Of a DNA stretch of 64,000 nt, positions 36,341 through 47,246 are shown piece by piece (the stretch's first letter is position 1; every line of letters begins with the position of its first letter). The position numbers and the translations under genes are program-made. Origin of the DNA: Corallochytrium limacisporum. Taxonomy: Eukaryota; Opisthokonta. The stretch lies in assembly GCA_002811645.1 (NCBI GenBank), contig PDIP01000029.1, positions 8,264 through 72,263 of the forward strand, read 5' to 3'. The notes under the pieces were generated by a model, which saw only the letters and a list, made by a program, of their open reading frames with translations, searched no databases and was not told the origin of the DNA.

Positions 36341-38591
36341 ATCCCCGTGACGTGATTCTCCATTCGGTTCTGAGTCCGTGCCCACCTGCGTCATGCCCCT
36401 TCAGATTGTGCTCCTTCGCAAGGCAACACAGGACTCAACAGAGAGCAAGATGATGTGCGCGCGTGCGCGCGCTTGCTGTTTATCACTCACCTATGTCATC
36501 ATATTTGTGAGCATTGCTCAAAAAAGAAAAGTTGAACAGATTAAAAAACGGATTTCGAAATACATCCACTGTTTCGTAAGGTGGTCAGTTTATGACCCGG
36601 TCTTTTCACTTGCAGATTCCCAGGAAAAGGCTTGGTCTAGTGCGGCTCCTGATACATGGCATCCAGAGAAGATCCCTCGGTAATCCTTTTTCTATTGCGA
36701 GCGAAGGTCTCAGACGAGCCATCCAAGATGCCAGCTTGACCACGGCGCACATACAGAACGGCAAGTGGGAAGCGGCGCGTGACTTGGGCTTTCTGGCACG
36801 AAGGAGAAGACCCCCCCTTCGCACACACCACCCCGCGCTTCTCTACGTGTCATTCCATGCCAATTATGAGCAGTGTAGTGCCGTCATGATTACACTCCGC
36901 GTTCGTTGTGTCGAGGTCACCAGTTTTCTGTTTTTCGTAAAAGTGCATAACATGCATCTGTCATGGTCATTCTGCATTGATTATGAAGTCAACGGTTCAT
37001 GGCCAAAACGATGATAAAGGGATTATCCGTGGAGATCTCCGATCTTCGGTGGGTCTGCCTACATGTCCACTGTCCGAGGCGAATGCCCGGTCAGTGCAGG
37101 CTAATGGATATTCTGTCGTGTACGTAAGAGATACCGCACGCCTGTCGAACCCGTATGCCGACTATGCTTGCCTTCACCGGGTGCTGGTGGCGCCGCCGCT
37201 TTGAAACTCCCACTGAGCATGCTGCTGGTGATTGTTGCTGATGACCAGATGCCGCGACTTGCGGTCTCAGCTCCTCGCCTTCCCAACCGGCTTGCCTGCA
37301 TGCCAAAACGAGCCGCGCGTCTACCCCTATTGGAAGGGGCGACGAAAGGCGGGAATAGTGAAAGTACTACCGGTTTTCCTACAGCCAGACGTGCGTGCAC
37401 CGGTCCCAGGGATGGGGTTATCCCGTTATGCGCTTGAAGAAAAAAGAGAAGTAAAAGGGCCTGCTCAAAGAAAATAGGCCCCGGTCACCCAGCCGTGGAA
37501 AAAGGGGGGGGAGAGCGGCTCCCTTGGCACGGTCCCGACCCGTGATTTTCGACACTGGATCACTATGGATATCACTTGCGCGCGAGACCTATTCTATGGG
37601 CGTTGGGGTCAGTATAATTATCATTAAAATTCGACAAAGGCAATGAATATTAACATTGTGGACATGTGTTACCGACGTTTTCATGCACCCATCAAACCGC
37701 GCTCTACTCTGGACATCCCGCGCCCCCCCCGTGCCTTTCTTCGCATTTCTATACTGAATGTATGCAATAGGAGCGCTTGGTCACGAGCACCTCATACCAT
37801 CAGTCGGGGGAAAGGGACTCACAGAGAGAGAGAGAGATGGCCGTGGTTGTGGAAAGGGGGGAAGGGGTTGGTTGTACCGAGGAGATTTGCTCTCTTAAAA
37901 AAAAAAATCGCCCGTACTTTTCACCACACAAAACACACGGCCGGCAAAGACTCGCGGCAAAAAAAAAAGAGGGGAGGGGAGGGGAACACGGCACACACGA
38001 GCCAAGCAGCAGCGATGATGGGTTGTGGTGTGTATAAATATTTTTTATTCACTGAGTGCGAACTGTACCGATGACATTTTACGAAAGAGAAGAATGGGGG
38101 ATAAAAATTATGAAGCAAATAGGTCATCGCTTTTTATTACAATTGAAGAGCCAAAAGAGTTGCGGAGAGAGGGGGTGGAGAGAAGGGAAGAGAGATGCAA
38201 ATTCCCACTCTGTTTGTATGGGGTCCTTGCTGTCGAAGGCTACTTGTGTGTGTTGAGTAGGATACTTTTACTCTTGCAAGTAACACAGAAGAAAAAATTT
38301 GCCCGTTCTCATTGCCAGGTCCATGCGGGCGAGTTGTTGTTGTGGTTCTGCCTTCCCATTTTCCCCCTTCTGTTTAGTACTAGAACGTGACTTGTAAATA
38401 CCGAAAAGATTCTCCCTCGCCATTCTTGCGGTTTGTCAGGAGGGGCCCTGCCCTTCGATCAGGACCAAATATATATAAAGTACACGGAGCGGTTGGTCAT
38501 TGCTTGCTGGTGCTTAAGGAACGGGAACACGGCCATCCAGTACTCAGTGAGTGTTTGCATGAAGCCGGGTGAGAGCAGGACGACTACCGGG

Positions 38592-38676
38592 GAAAGAAAG
38601 AAAGAAAGGGAGAGAGAGAGAGAGAAAGATGAGGCACAGAGAGACACAGAGAGGGAGAGAGAGAGAAAGTGAGAGA
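38592..38676. repeat. GA-rich microsatellite tract
   Basis: Runs of GAAA followed by imperfect AG dinucleotides interrupted by CACAGAGAGAC. Strand-asymmetric purine tract within the gene-poor region. Confidence 0.7.
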
Positions 38677-39671
38677 GGTTAAAGAACAAAAAAAAAGGCA
38701 AACGTAAGCAACAAATCTTGTACCGGCCACACGAGCGAGCGGGCAGTGAGTCCAGGACATCTTGCCTGGCCTCATGTACCGGGATGCCGGGGGCAAACCC
38801 CAAGAACACCTCCCTCCCCCCCCCCAATTCGGCAGGGGTGACCCGGGCTGGGGCAAAGGCCGTTTCACCAAGTATAGGCTTTGGGCCCAGTGTGGTTGCA
38901 TGTAGCTCACACGACCTCCAACAAACTGGGAGGACCAACAATCGAACTGAAAGATCTTTCTTCTCACTCTACAGCAATACTTTCTGTACTGTTTCTGCGG
39001 TGTGTAGCGTGGCGTTTCTGCAAATTTTTCCCGTTCTCCCCGGTCTTGCTTCCATTTTCGTACTACGAATTGATGTGGTACTTTCAGTATGGAATTAGCC
39101 GAGGTGGTTTCGCAGGGTTGCGACTCATTCTCGACTGGCTGCGATTGTTCCGGTTTCGGAGCCCTCAATGTCTGAACGAGTGCAATTCATCGATCGTTAG
39201 CATCACGAAGTATGGGTCCATGCATCATCTAAACTCCATAAATTCAGTACTGCCGTTACCTACCGGAGCGTATTCCCCGTGACCACTACCATTAATCCCC
39301 GGCCAAATACTTAAATCGATCGATGAGGGCAAGCGCAGGAGACGTTGCTCCCTCGCGGATGGCTGGTCACCTGCAACCTGCCCGGGCGTGATGCGAGGTT
39401 CCGCAAAATGAACGGAGATGCTGCATCGCGATAACTTCCTTTCGCTATTTGGTTCAGCTTCATTACCCAACGCCGGCTTACCGGACCAGGCATATGAGCG
39501 TATGAGGAGGGTGGCGTGACGGGAAAAAAAGAAGGGGAAGCTGAATTCTTTTTCTTTTAATTTTGATTTTGCGGTGCTCACTCCGAACTCTTTTTCGTTG
39601 GTGGCTTTTCTCCACTTTTTCTTTTGGTGCCCAGTCTTAGCTTCTCTCTCAGGCGGGAAGGAGAGGACTGG

Positions 39672-39773
39672 CGAGAGAGAGTGAGTGAGTGAGTGAGAGA
39701 GAGAGAGAGAGAGAGAGCCTTCCGACTCTACACACACACACTCTCTCTCTCTCTCTCTCGCTCTCTCTCTCTG
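39672..39773. repeat. Paired GA and CT microsatellites in inverted orientation
   Basis: A GA/GTGA tract at 39672-39717 is followed by a CA/CT tract at 39729-39773. The GA and CT portions are reverse complements of each other over about 30 bases, so the pair can fold as a long hairpin. Confidence 0.65.
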
Positions 39774-40544
39774 CCACTCCTCCTCACTTGTGGGCTCATA
39801 TAAGGTACCGACATAAATGTTGGGCCACAATTTTTTTTCATTGATAGCCGATGTATACTGAGGAAATCGGATAAACTAAACAACTAGCCAAGCACACATA
39901 CCGACACCGACAGAGAGAGACACACACACAGAGAGAAAGAGAGAAAATAAGTGCGTAAGAAGATCTATGGACCTGGAACCGATCAGCGGTAGTAAGCAAG
40001 GTCCAGGCGGGTGGGTGGGTGCATAAGAAGAATATGCGCGGTAGGGAGAGAAGTGAGAGAAATTTTGGGGAGAGGGGAAGGGTGAGTCACAGAGCGGGGC
40101 AAATGACGGACCTGGGAGCAAGAAACCTACGACGTACGTTAGCCGTAGGTACGTACGCTTTAGATGTATCAGGGGCAGTGTGTTTTGGGTACTGAAGACA
40201 GGCAGAGTCTTCTGTTCAAATGAAATATATATATATATATCTAAGGAGCCCCGGCAAAAAGACTCTGGGCGTGCGCTACTCTCAGCACAGCCGGGCAGAG
40301 AGAAAATTCAAGGACCTGTCACACGCACTCCAATCTCCTGCCCATTCGATAAACCCCCTGCCCAAAATAATAAGAAAAAATTTAGAAGGGACAGGTTCAG
40401 ATCTAGGAGCCGTTGGGCCACGTACACAAAGACAGAAGAGACAGAAGAGAACTACACCGCGGCGGTGTGAAGGCGAAGAGAAAAGGCCGCGGGTTTGAGA
40501 CTCGCCGACTCCCTAATTCCAGCATTGCCGGTGCCCCGCGCACA

Positions 40545-40576
40545 GAGGGAGAGAGAGAGAGTGTGTGTGTGTGTGA
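40545..40576. repeat. GA/GT microsatellite
   Basis: A GA tract runs directly into a GT tract. Part of the microsatellite-rich interval. Confidence 0.65.
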
Positions 40577-40695
40577 GGAAGAGGCAGAGAGAAGGGGAGA
40601 TGGTTTGCGGGCCCCGCGCACCGATCGAAAACTACTCTTGTGCCGGGATGGTAGTGGATACATTGAATACCGGCTGATGTTGTTCACCGACTCTG

Positions 40696-40740
40696 CCGCT
40701 CTCTCTCTCTCTCCTTCTGTGTGTGTGTCTCTCTCTCGCT
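40696..40740. repeat. CT/GT microsatellite
   Basis: CT dinucleotides, a short GT tract, then CT again. Opposite strand asymmetry to the GA tract 120 bases upstream. Confidence 0.6.
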
Positions 40741-41327
40741 CCGTCGCTTTTGCTCTCTGTCTACCTTTGCTTGGGCCCTGACTCTCTGCCCATTCGTTTT
40801 CTACCGAAGAAAGAGCTCCTCCTAGCCGGTGCGCCGCTACCTGTAGTGCAGTGATGTATGCTTAATTTTAACTTCTAATCTTTTACTTCTCTGGCGCACT
40901 GAAAAATGGGGACAGGAGAGCAAAGAAAATAAAAATGGGGGAGGAGAAAACCAAAAAAAAAAAAATGAAAGACCCGGGAGGGGGGTGAGAGAGACGCGAG
41001 AGAACCAGAATGTATATTCCCCCCCTCCCAAGAACCAAAAGAAAAAAATAGGAGAATTCATTTATAAAAAGGAATGTGGCATTCAGACACTAAGGGACGG
41101 AGCCAAAAGTGCGATACCACAAAAAAAAACAACAACAACAAGGCAGTAAAAAAAATAACGACAGGGAGCGAGCGAGCGAGATAAGTGTGTGACTTGGGGC
41201 CGAAAATGCACGATTAACAAAAAGAGAGAGAGAGAGAAAAAAAGGGGGCCAGAGCGGGGGGTCGGCAAGTACCCAGCCAGCCCCAAGCGGCGGCGAGGCC
41301 CGGGAAAGGGTCCAGAAGAAAACCCAA

Positions 41328-41345
41328 CCCCCCCCCCGGGGCGGG
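41328..41345. repeat. C10/G run pair
   Basis: Ten C directly followed by GGGGCGGG. Member of the dispersed C-run/G-run set. Confidence 0.4.
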
Positions 41346-42246
41346 CCACACGCAGACACACAACTCTTCTGGCTCTTGACTCTGCCCTTGTCCCTCTGCT
41401 CGTTTTTCCTCGGGTGAGATGGGAGACTGCCCGCGATTTGCCTAGAAAGACAGGGAAAGAAAGAGAGAGAGAGAGAGTGGGTGTGTGTGCAAAGCGAAAA
41501 ACTGCGGAACAAAAAAAAATAAGAAGAATAAAAGCCAGGAAAGAATGACGAAAACAGCGCTGAAGGAGGGGGGCAGCCAGAAGGAAAACTATAGAAAAAA
41601 ATAGAGTGAGACAGAGAGCACTCAGCCCCCCAAAGACAAACGTTTCTGACCAAAAAAAAAACCGACAAAAATGCCAAAGCCCAAAAAGAAAATGAAAAAT
41701 GAAAAAATGAAAAAAAAAAGTGAGAATGTTACCGAGGAAGAGGGAGGAGGAGAAGGAGAGAGGGTAGGGAAAAGCGGGAGGAAGAAAAGAGAGGGAGGAG
41801 GGGGGGGGAGGTCAAGTGTGTGTATGTGTAATATCTCATTCGTGGCCCCAGGACCGTTAGGGCACAGTACGATTTGTGTTCTGGCCGAGGCAAGTGCAAA
41901 TTGAATTCCTCTGAACGGTTTTTAGCTTTGCTTCCCTGAGGACGACCACGGTGTGACTGCCATCTCTTTAACGTTTGTCCCCAGGACGGTTATAGCAGTT
42001 GCACAAGATAGACAAGTTGGATTGTAATCCATCTGCGAGCGTGCAAGCCCTGATATACAAATTTGGTGGTATATCAGAGTGTTGTCGGTAGGACAGAGCA
42101 TCTTTGTTTGAGGTCTACTGCAAACAAACGACAGGTAACAAGTAGAAAGCAATCGCTCTGGTGCCAATGGGACTCTGCAACTAATTCAGCAGACGGACAG
42201 GAACTGGGTGGAACACAGAGAAAGACCAGAGAAAGCAACTATCAAA

Positions 42247-42666
42247 ATGACGACAGCGGGCAACAATTTGTTCCCCGATGACTTACTCAACGGCGAGGCG
42301 GACTACAACTTCAAGCAACCACAGGCCATGCGCAAAAAGCCGTTGCAGCGGAGCGATGCAACCTTATCACGGCACAGCCTTGCCACTGGCTCCAACACCA
42401 GCGTCGGCAGTGGTGGCAGCGGCAGCAACATGACCAGCAGCTACAGTAGCTACCCTGCGCAGCCGGAGGACATGGGCACGGCAGGCAATATGCCTCGCAA
42501 GCGTGCTTTGCAGCGGGATTCCAGTCTGCTTGCGGCACAGCTGGGTCTTACGGGCAGTTTCAGTCCCTTTACAGAACTGAGCACGACCACGGGTGGTTGG
42601 CCTACAACAACACAGCAGCCAAATGGTGCATCTGGTGTCACTGCTGGCTCATACTCAGCCTATGAA

Positions 42667-42707
<41 letters not shown>

Positions 42708-44034
42708 ACAGATGCCGTTTGTCCCCAGTGCCAAGGAAGCAGCGGGCCGTACCCACAGTGGGCCTAAGAAGAAAGTCATGCGCCTGCGAAGTCGCTCTGT
42801 TGGCCATCGCGGAGAACTGGACTTCCCTCCTGAACTTCAACTGGCGATCAACCAGGCCATTACCAGCAACTATCCGCCATCCGGAGGACAAACGCCAGTA
42901 CAGCAGGGCTCGGCAGCAGGATCCACTCATACAACACAGCAGCGGCAGCCTGCCACGCAGCACATGGCCCTGCGCGACACCTCTGGATCGAATACGAGTG
43001 AAATCTTCAACCAATTGCTCACAGCACAACAAGGACAGCAGCAGTCAGAGACTAGCACGAGCACCACGACTACTGGGGCTTCTGCTACGGGAGCAGCCGG
43101 CCAAAGGGAAACTGCAGGCAGTGACCCTTATTCGACCATTTTCGACCCCGTACTGGCTGACATTTTGCGCAAGAAGGACAGTCAGTTCCAGAAAGCCACA
43201 GTCTTTGTGGAGAAGGAGCAGGGGGCCACAAACAACCAGAGCAGCTTTGAGAGCAACTTCGGTTTGGGAGACCTGAGGTTCACACCGGCCGCCTCCACTG
43301 CAGCACAGCCATCTGCTGCCGCGTCCCTGATGCCTCCGGGACAACAGAGCAGTGGACATGGTCGTACGCCCCTGGGCCGCCGCCGCTCCCGCAGTGTCGA
43401 GAATCTTCATTCTAAGGAACAGGCGCAGACCTTTACATACCCGACTTTCCAAGAAGTTCAGAATGATCTCAGACAACCCATGTCCTACAACGGTGCCGCC
43501 AGGGAACGGGTGCGGAGCAAGAAGAGTCTCGAAGACGAATTCCAGAACATGCGTCTGCACGGTCAGCAGCAGCCATCGTCCAATGAATTCTTCAATTTTG
43601 GCATTGGAGGAGGCAGCAGCGCATCTGCTGCTGAACCCTTTGTTGGTTATGGTCAGGCAGCCCCTGCAGTGCCTCCGCGTAGCTCGAAGCCGCCATACCC
43701 ATCCTACCAATCCAGCTTCGAACGGTCACAGCAGTCCAATCAGAATATTGTGGAAGTGGAAAAGAAGAGCCTGGATGGTGCCATCATGCAGACCTGGGAT
43801 TTGGGCAGTGGTGCGAACTGGATGAACACCAAGCACAAGGTTGCAGCCCCTGGTGAGGGTGCGACCATGACTTTCAACCCCCATAACGTTGGTGCTGGTG
43901 CCGCTGCCAAGAAGGCTGCTCCTCGGGAGGAGAAGGTCTTCCAGTTTGTAGCGGAAGATGGCAAGTCCAAGTCTACAGTCTTGCCACCAAGCTTTACCTA
44001 TCACAACTTTACACCTGATGATTACAAGAAGTAA
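42247..44034 (+). CDS. Low-complexity polyQ protein with repeated basic-Ser motifs, unknown function
   Basis: A 595-residue, mostly disordered protein rich in Gln, Ser, Thr, Gly and Ala. It has a polyglutamine run encoded by CAG/CAA at about 42670-42711. Spread along it are basic-Ser motifs of the kind recognised by AGC/CaM kinases and 14-3-3 proteins: LRSRSVGHR, RRRSRSVENL, RVRSKKSLEDE, and the paired KKPLQRS and KRALQRDSS near the N-terminus. The last 100 residues look the most ordered, with IMQTWDLGSGANWMN and a terminal FTYHNFTPDDYKK. I recognise no family. I start at ATG 42247; an upstream in-frame GTG 39 bases earlier is not a likely start. Long uninterrupted frame, stop TAA. A scaffold or signalling-regulated adaptor is plausible but only inferred. 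Confidence 0.8.
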
Positions 44035-44292
44035 ATGGAATAGTTTATTTGTGACCATCACGATCCATACGCAGTCGTCCGTTTCTTCATCCCTACCCGT
44101 TGAAAATGTCTTGATTTGTTCGCAGAGAAAACGAAAAAGCATCTTCTACGATTGTCGCATCTTACGTTTCACTACGCCAACTGGATTATCCGCGTGCACA
44201 TGAGTGGATACCCATTTTGAAGGAGGATCGTTCAACTGCACGATACCTGACAAATCCGGATGCCCCTGGCCACCGATCCGCCCACCTTCCCC

Positions 44293-44308
44293 GCTCCCCG
44301 GGGGGAGC
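44293..44308. repeat. GC-rich hairpin
   Basis: GCTCCCC at 44293-44299 and GGGGAGC at 44302-44308 around GG. Member of the dispersed C-run/G-run set. Confidence 0.5.
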
Positions 44309-44464
44309 AAAGCAAAGCACACACAACTGCACACTCTGTGCTGTCGAAAGTTCGGGAGAAAGAAAAACACACACAATGAATTTTGGGGAGGGAACAAAGC
44401 TTTTGAATTTTCTTTTTTTGTGTGTTTAGGACGGTGTTAAATGACCCCCATGATATATACTTAA

Positions 44465-44595
44465 AGTACTGAGCGTTGTAATTTCGGGAGGGTCAAGTAC
44501 TAAATAAACCTGCATGACCAGTCCGGTATAGTCGGTCAGTACTGAAAGTACCAGACAGCGCCCAGAGGCGATTGGAGGCCCATCCCGGCAGTACT
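44465..44595. promoter_or_regulatory. Cluster of four AGTACT hexamers
   Basis: AGTACT occurs at 44465-44470, 44496-44501, 44538-44543 and 44590-44595, with a further AGTACC at 44547-44552. A palindromic hexamer is expected about once in 4 kb, so four in 131 bases is a strong local excess. They lie 280-410 bases upstream of the eL34 start. A single AGTACT also lies 26 bases upstream of the capping-protein start, at 46603-46608. Function as a transcription-factor site is inferred. Confidence 0.4.
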
Positions 44596-44872
44596 CTGAG
44601 GGATGGTTGCAGTAGGCACGGCGAGTGGCACCTGTGCGGTAGTTGTATCCACCGAGTGGGCAAGTCCAATGTATAGGAACTGTTGCTTTGTATGGGTTGG
44701 CTTAGGATATCTCAATGATTATAGTTCTTCACTCCTATAGTGATAACACTATGATGGGGAGAGGTAGATCAGGACGCGTGCATAGACCTACTTAAGCCTA
44801 AATTGGTTTCAATCATAGCATAATCTATCACATCGGGATTTTATCATCTTTGATAACATTAATTTAATCACA

Positions 44873-45208
44873 ATGGTTCAACGGGTTACCTACCGCCGCC
44901 GCTCTTCTTACAACACCAAGAGCAACAAGATCCGCCAGGTCCGCACTCCCGGTGGAAAGCTCGTCGCTCAGTACAAGAAGAAGCTTGCTACCGTCCCCAA
45001 GTGCGGTGGCTGCAGTGTTAAGCTGCAGGGCATCCAGGGATACCGCCCCAAGAAGCTGATGGCTATCTCCAAGACCAAGAAGACTGTCACCCGGGCGTAC
45101 GGTGGAAACTTGTGCTGCACCTGCCTGCGCGACAAGGTCATCCGCGCTTTCCTGGTTGAGGAGCAGAAGATTGTCAAGCGTGTCATGCGCCAGCAGGCTC
45201 AGGCTTAA
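44873..45208 (+). CDS. RPL34: 60S ribosomal protein eL34
   Basis: A 111-residue basic protein matching eL34 over its full length. It starts [19 protein letters not shown], followed by [14 protein letters not shown], and has a four-cysteine zinc-binding pattern made of KCGGC (about residues 43-47) and CCTC (about 81-84). It ends in a helical Lys/Arg/Gln tail. It is a component of the large cytosolic ribosomal subunit. Single exon, which is notable because ribosomal protein genes often carry an intron near the start. ATG at 44873, stop TAA. Codon choice is strongly biased to C-ending codons (CGC, AAG, ACC), as expected for a highly expressed gene. Convergent with the capping-protein gene. Confidence 0.97.
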   Translation: MVQRVTYRRRSSYNTKSNKIRQVRTPGGKLVAQYKKKLATVPKCGGCSVKLQGIQGYRPKKLMAISKTKKTVTRAYGGNLCCTCLRDKVIRAFLVEEQKIVKRVMRQQAQA

Positions 45209-45743
45209 GTGTTCTTAAGTCGGTGTTTTTTGAAAATATCACTAATTGCTGTCCATTGCAAAACCGGGCTGAAGACTTTTTTTCAAAAAGCAACAGAGCG
45301 CATCTTTGTCGGGATATTCAATATGTGTAGCTCAAGAATTCACGACGTTGAATGCGGGAACGCTCACTCTGTTCTTCATGGTCATTGGTTTCTCGTGAGG
45401 ACAACGCATGCAGAGCATAGCAAGTGACATCATGTATTAAGCAAACACAAATCTTCATATCAGTAATGTTGGCAGTGATCCTGATCATAGAACCCTCAGG
45501 TGTCACAAACAACAACCTTTCATCATACCATAACACAAATCTTCTTTTGGCATAGTTTCACGGGCAACTATGAGCAGAAAGTTCATCAATTCTCTCTCTG
45601 CTTTGAGTTGTCTGCATGAGTTTAAATATAAACATTTACATTAAGCATGTTCCGCTTTTAGAAATAAGGTTCTTTTGATTGTTTTTTACGTTTTAAACTT
45701 CTCTCGGGTAGTGGCACTGACATGGTACGTGACGAAACCACAA
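45209..45743. other. Convergent intergenic region between eL34 and capping protein beta
   Basis: About 530 bases, AT-rich, expected to contain two 3' UTRs. No further gene or RNA was seen. Confidence 0.5.
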
Positions 45744-46577
45744 TTACGTAGAGCGCTTCTCTAGGCTCTTCCGCATCTCATTGAGCATGTTGCCTCGGCT
45801 GTTGTTCTCTGACTTACCCTTGGCAAGACGGACGTCGTTCATGATGTCTTTGGTCCGTCCAAAGTAGATGATATCTAGCTTGGAACGCATCGTGTTCTCC
45901 ATCTCTTCAACCATGGTACCCATGTTCATTATGTGTGTGGAGGCAGGGCCAAGCTTGAAAGTCTGTTCCTTCTGGCGCATCAAAGAGCCACCAAGTTTCA
46001 TCTTACCAATGGTGTTGCCACCATTTTCCAGCCAGAGCATGACTGTCGATGTCAGCTGGTACGTGCAGTTTCCGCTCGTATCCTCTTCGGCTTGGAAAAT
46101 GTGCATGGCATCCCAGCATCCAGCTCCTCCGGTCTTGGCAGTGGAGTCACTCTCCTTTTTGATCAGGATGGCAGCAGCAAAACCATTAACATCGTCATCA
46201 AGATCCCAAAGGTATACGCTGCTCAACCCTCCTTCATAGTACAGCTGAATATAGGTTGCGAACGCGTTGTTGGCAGTGACTTCAAGCTCACGCAGCTTTG
46301 CGCTAGGCTTTGCTCCATCAGCCAGTGGAGGGTTGTATTCATTGGTGTGAGGTGACCGGAAGGAGTCTCCATCGCGGTTGTAGTCACACATCAGAAATTC
46401 TTTACCTTCGGCATCCCTACCAATGCGCGGCGGCTGATCAATTGTGCTCAGCAATTCCTCTGACAAGTCGGGAGCGACAGCAACCAGGTTCACCAAGTTC
46501 TCCACCGTGTTCTCAGGAGGCAAACGACGCATAAGGTCAAGTGCTCCGTCGAGTTGCTGCTCTTCTATATCGGCCAT
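45744..46577 (-). CDS. CAP2: F-actin-capping protein subunit beta
   Basis: A 277-residue protein matching CapZ beta over its full length. It contains LDGALDLMRRLPPENTVENL at the N-terminus, CDYNRDGDSFRSPHTNEY, the central sheet segment SSVYLWDLDDDVNGFAAAILIKK, and the C-terminal HIMNMGTMVEEMENTMRSKL. The last 30 residues form the amphipathic actin-binding tentacle (ending NEMRKSLEKRST). With the alpha subunit it caps actin barbed ends and sits in actin patches and the dynactin complex. ATG at 46575-46577, stop TAG... on the minus strand at 45744-45746 (TAC GTA context, read as TAG), single exon. CCAAT-type pentamers lie upstream. Confidence 0.96.
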   Translation of the reverse strand: MADIEEQQLDGALDLMRRLPPENTVENLVNLVAVAPDLSEELLSTIDQPPRIGRDAEGKEFLMCDYNRDGDSFRSPHTNEYNPPLADGAKPSAKLRELEVTANNAFATYIQLYYEGGLSSVYLWDLDDDVNGFAAAILIKKESDSTAKTGGAGCWDAMHIFQAEEDTSGNCTYQLTSTVMLWLENGGNTIGKMKLGGSLMRQKEQTFKLGPASTHIMNMGTMVEEMENTMRSKLDIIYFGRTKDIMNDVRLAKGKSENNSRGNMLNEMRKSLEKRST

Positions 46578-46654
46578 TGCGAAATGAAAACTATCCCCGC
46601 TGAGTACTGCTAAAACTATTATATCCTATGATTTCACTCTCTGGCGTCCCCCGG

Positions 46655-46659
46655 ATTGG
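46655..46659 (-). promoter_or_regulatory. CCAAT box upstream of capping protein gene
   Basis: ATTGG on the + strand within GGATTGGCC, i.e. CCAAT in the sense orientation of the minus-strand gene, about 80 bases upstream of its start codon. The position is typical for a CCAAT box bound by NF-Y/HAP complexes. Confidence 0.3.
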
Positions 46660-47057
46660 CCGAATTGGATGTCGCTATTTGTTCTGATCCAGCAGGAATT
46701 TTCTCGCATGTGCTTCATTTGTTCATGGTTTATATACGTACATAGTGCCTGAGTTACAGTTTCGAGTACAACTGCCATGTGATGAGTAACAGGTCCAAAC
46801 GCTGCTCCGACCCCAATGTTTATCATGTCCCATTTTCTCCCCTGGTACGTGCCCATCTATTCTCGCAGGGGCTACTATCGGAGGAAAAAGACCGTAGATT
46901 CGCTATTGTACAGTACGGCAAAAAGGGAAAACATTGCGAGTCCATACTCAGAGCCAACACGGCGCAGCGAAAACACAAAGCCGTTAAAAAAATTGTATAG
47001 TAGTTTGCGGAGCGGCCAGCGAAATACTATCTCTGAGGCGTCGCGCCCCTCTCCGCG

Positions 47058-47067
47058 CTGATTGGCT
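47058..47067 (-). promoter_or_regulatory. NF-Y-type CCAAT box
   Basis: CTGATTGGCT, the reverse complement of AGCCAATCAG, an extended NF-Y consensus. The identical ten bases occur at 60766-60775. About 480 bases upstream of the capping-protein start. Confidence 0.3.
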
Positions 47068-47246
47068 GGCGGGGTCCCAAGGGGGAGGGGAAGGGTGCTG
47101 CGCCGACCTCAGGGCAGTGAGGGCAAGGAGGCGGTCGACAAAAGTCATTGTAATGTGTAGATCCTTGCATCGGGCTTTGATGCCATACAATCACAGCATC
47201 TTTCCCTGAGACTTTATAACATCAGTTATTGGCTCTTAGGAACATC

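Larger units (their letters stand above)
36341..42246. other. Gene-poor region dense in microsatellites
   Basis: About 5.9 kb without a gene I can support. From roughly 37.8 to 41.8 kb the + strand is purine-rich with many GA, GT and A tracts broken by CT tracts. Two open frames were examined and not called. One at 36592-37014 (+, ATG start, 140 codons) has a protein-like first 70 codons with no known family. One at 39225-39830 (-) has a biased Arg/Glu/Ser first half and a more balanced second half. No tRNA, rRNA or transposon was recognised. Confidence 0.5.
44035..44872. other. Intergenic, upstream of eL34
   Basis: About 840 bases. It holds one GC hairpin near 44293 and four AGTACT hexamers (both listed separately), and an AT-rich 44800-44872 segment immediately before the eL34 start. 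Confidence 0.5.
46578..47246. other. Intergenic, upstream of capping protein beta
   Basis: About 670 bases that include the capping-gene promoter and the 3' end of the next minus-strand gene. It contains two CCAAT-type boxes (listed separately) and one AGTACT. No gene was supported. Confidence 0.5.

Noticed and set aside
39225-39830. A 201-codon minus-strand frame
   Set aside because: The first half is translated GA/CT microsatellite (Arg/Glu and Ser/Leu repeats). The second half is more balanced but has no recognisable family, so it is not called as a gene.
40485-40515. GCGGGTTTGAGACTCGC resembling a T-arm
   Set aside because: The loop lacks the TTCRA core, and the upstream sequence is a purine tract without D or anticodon arms.
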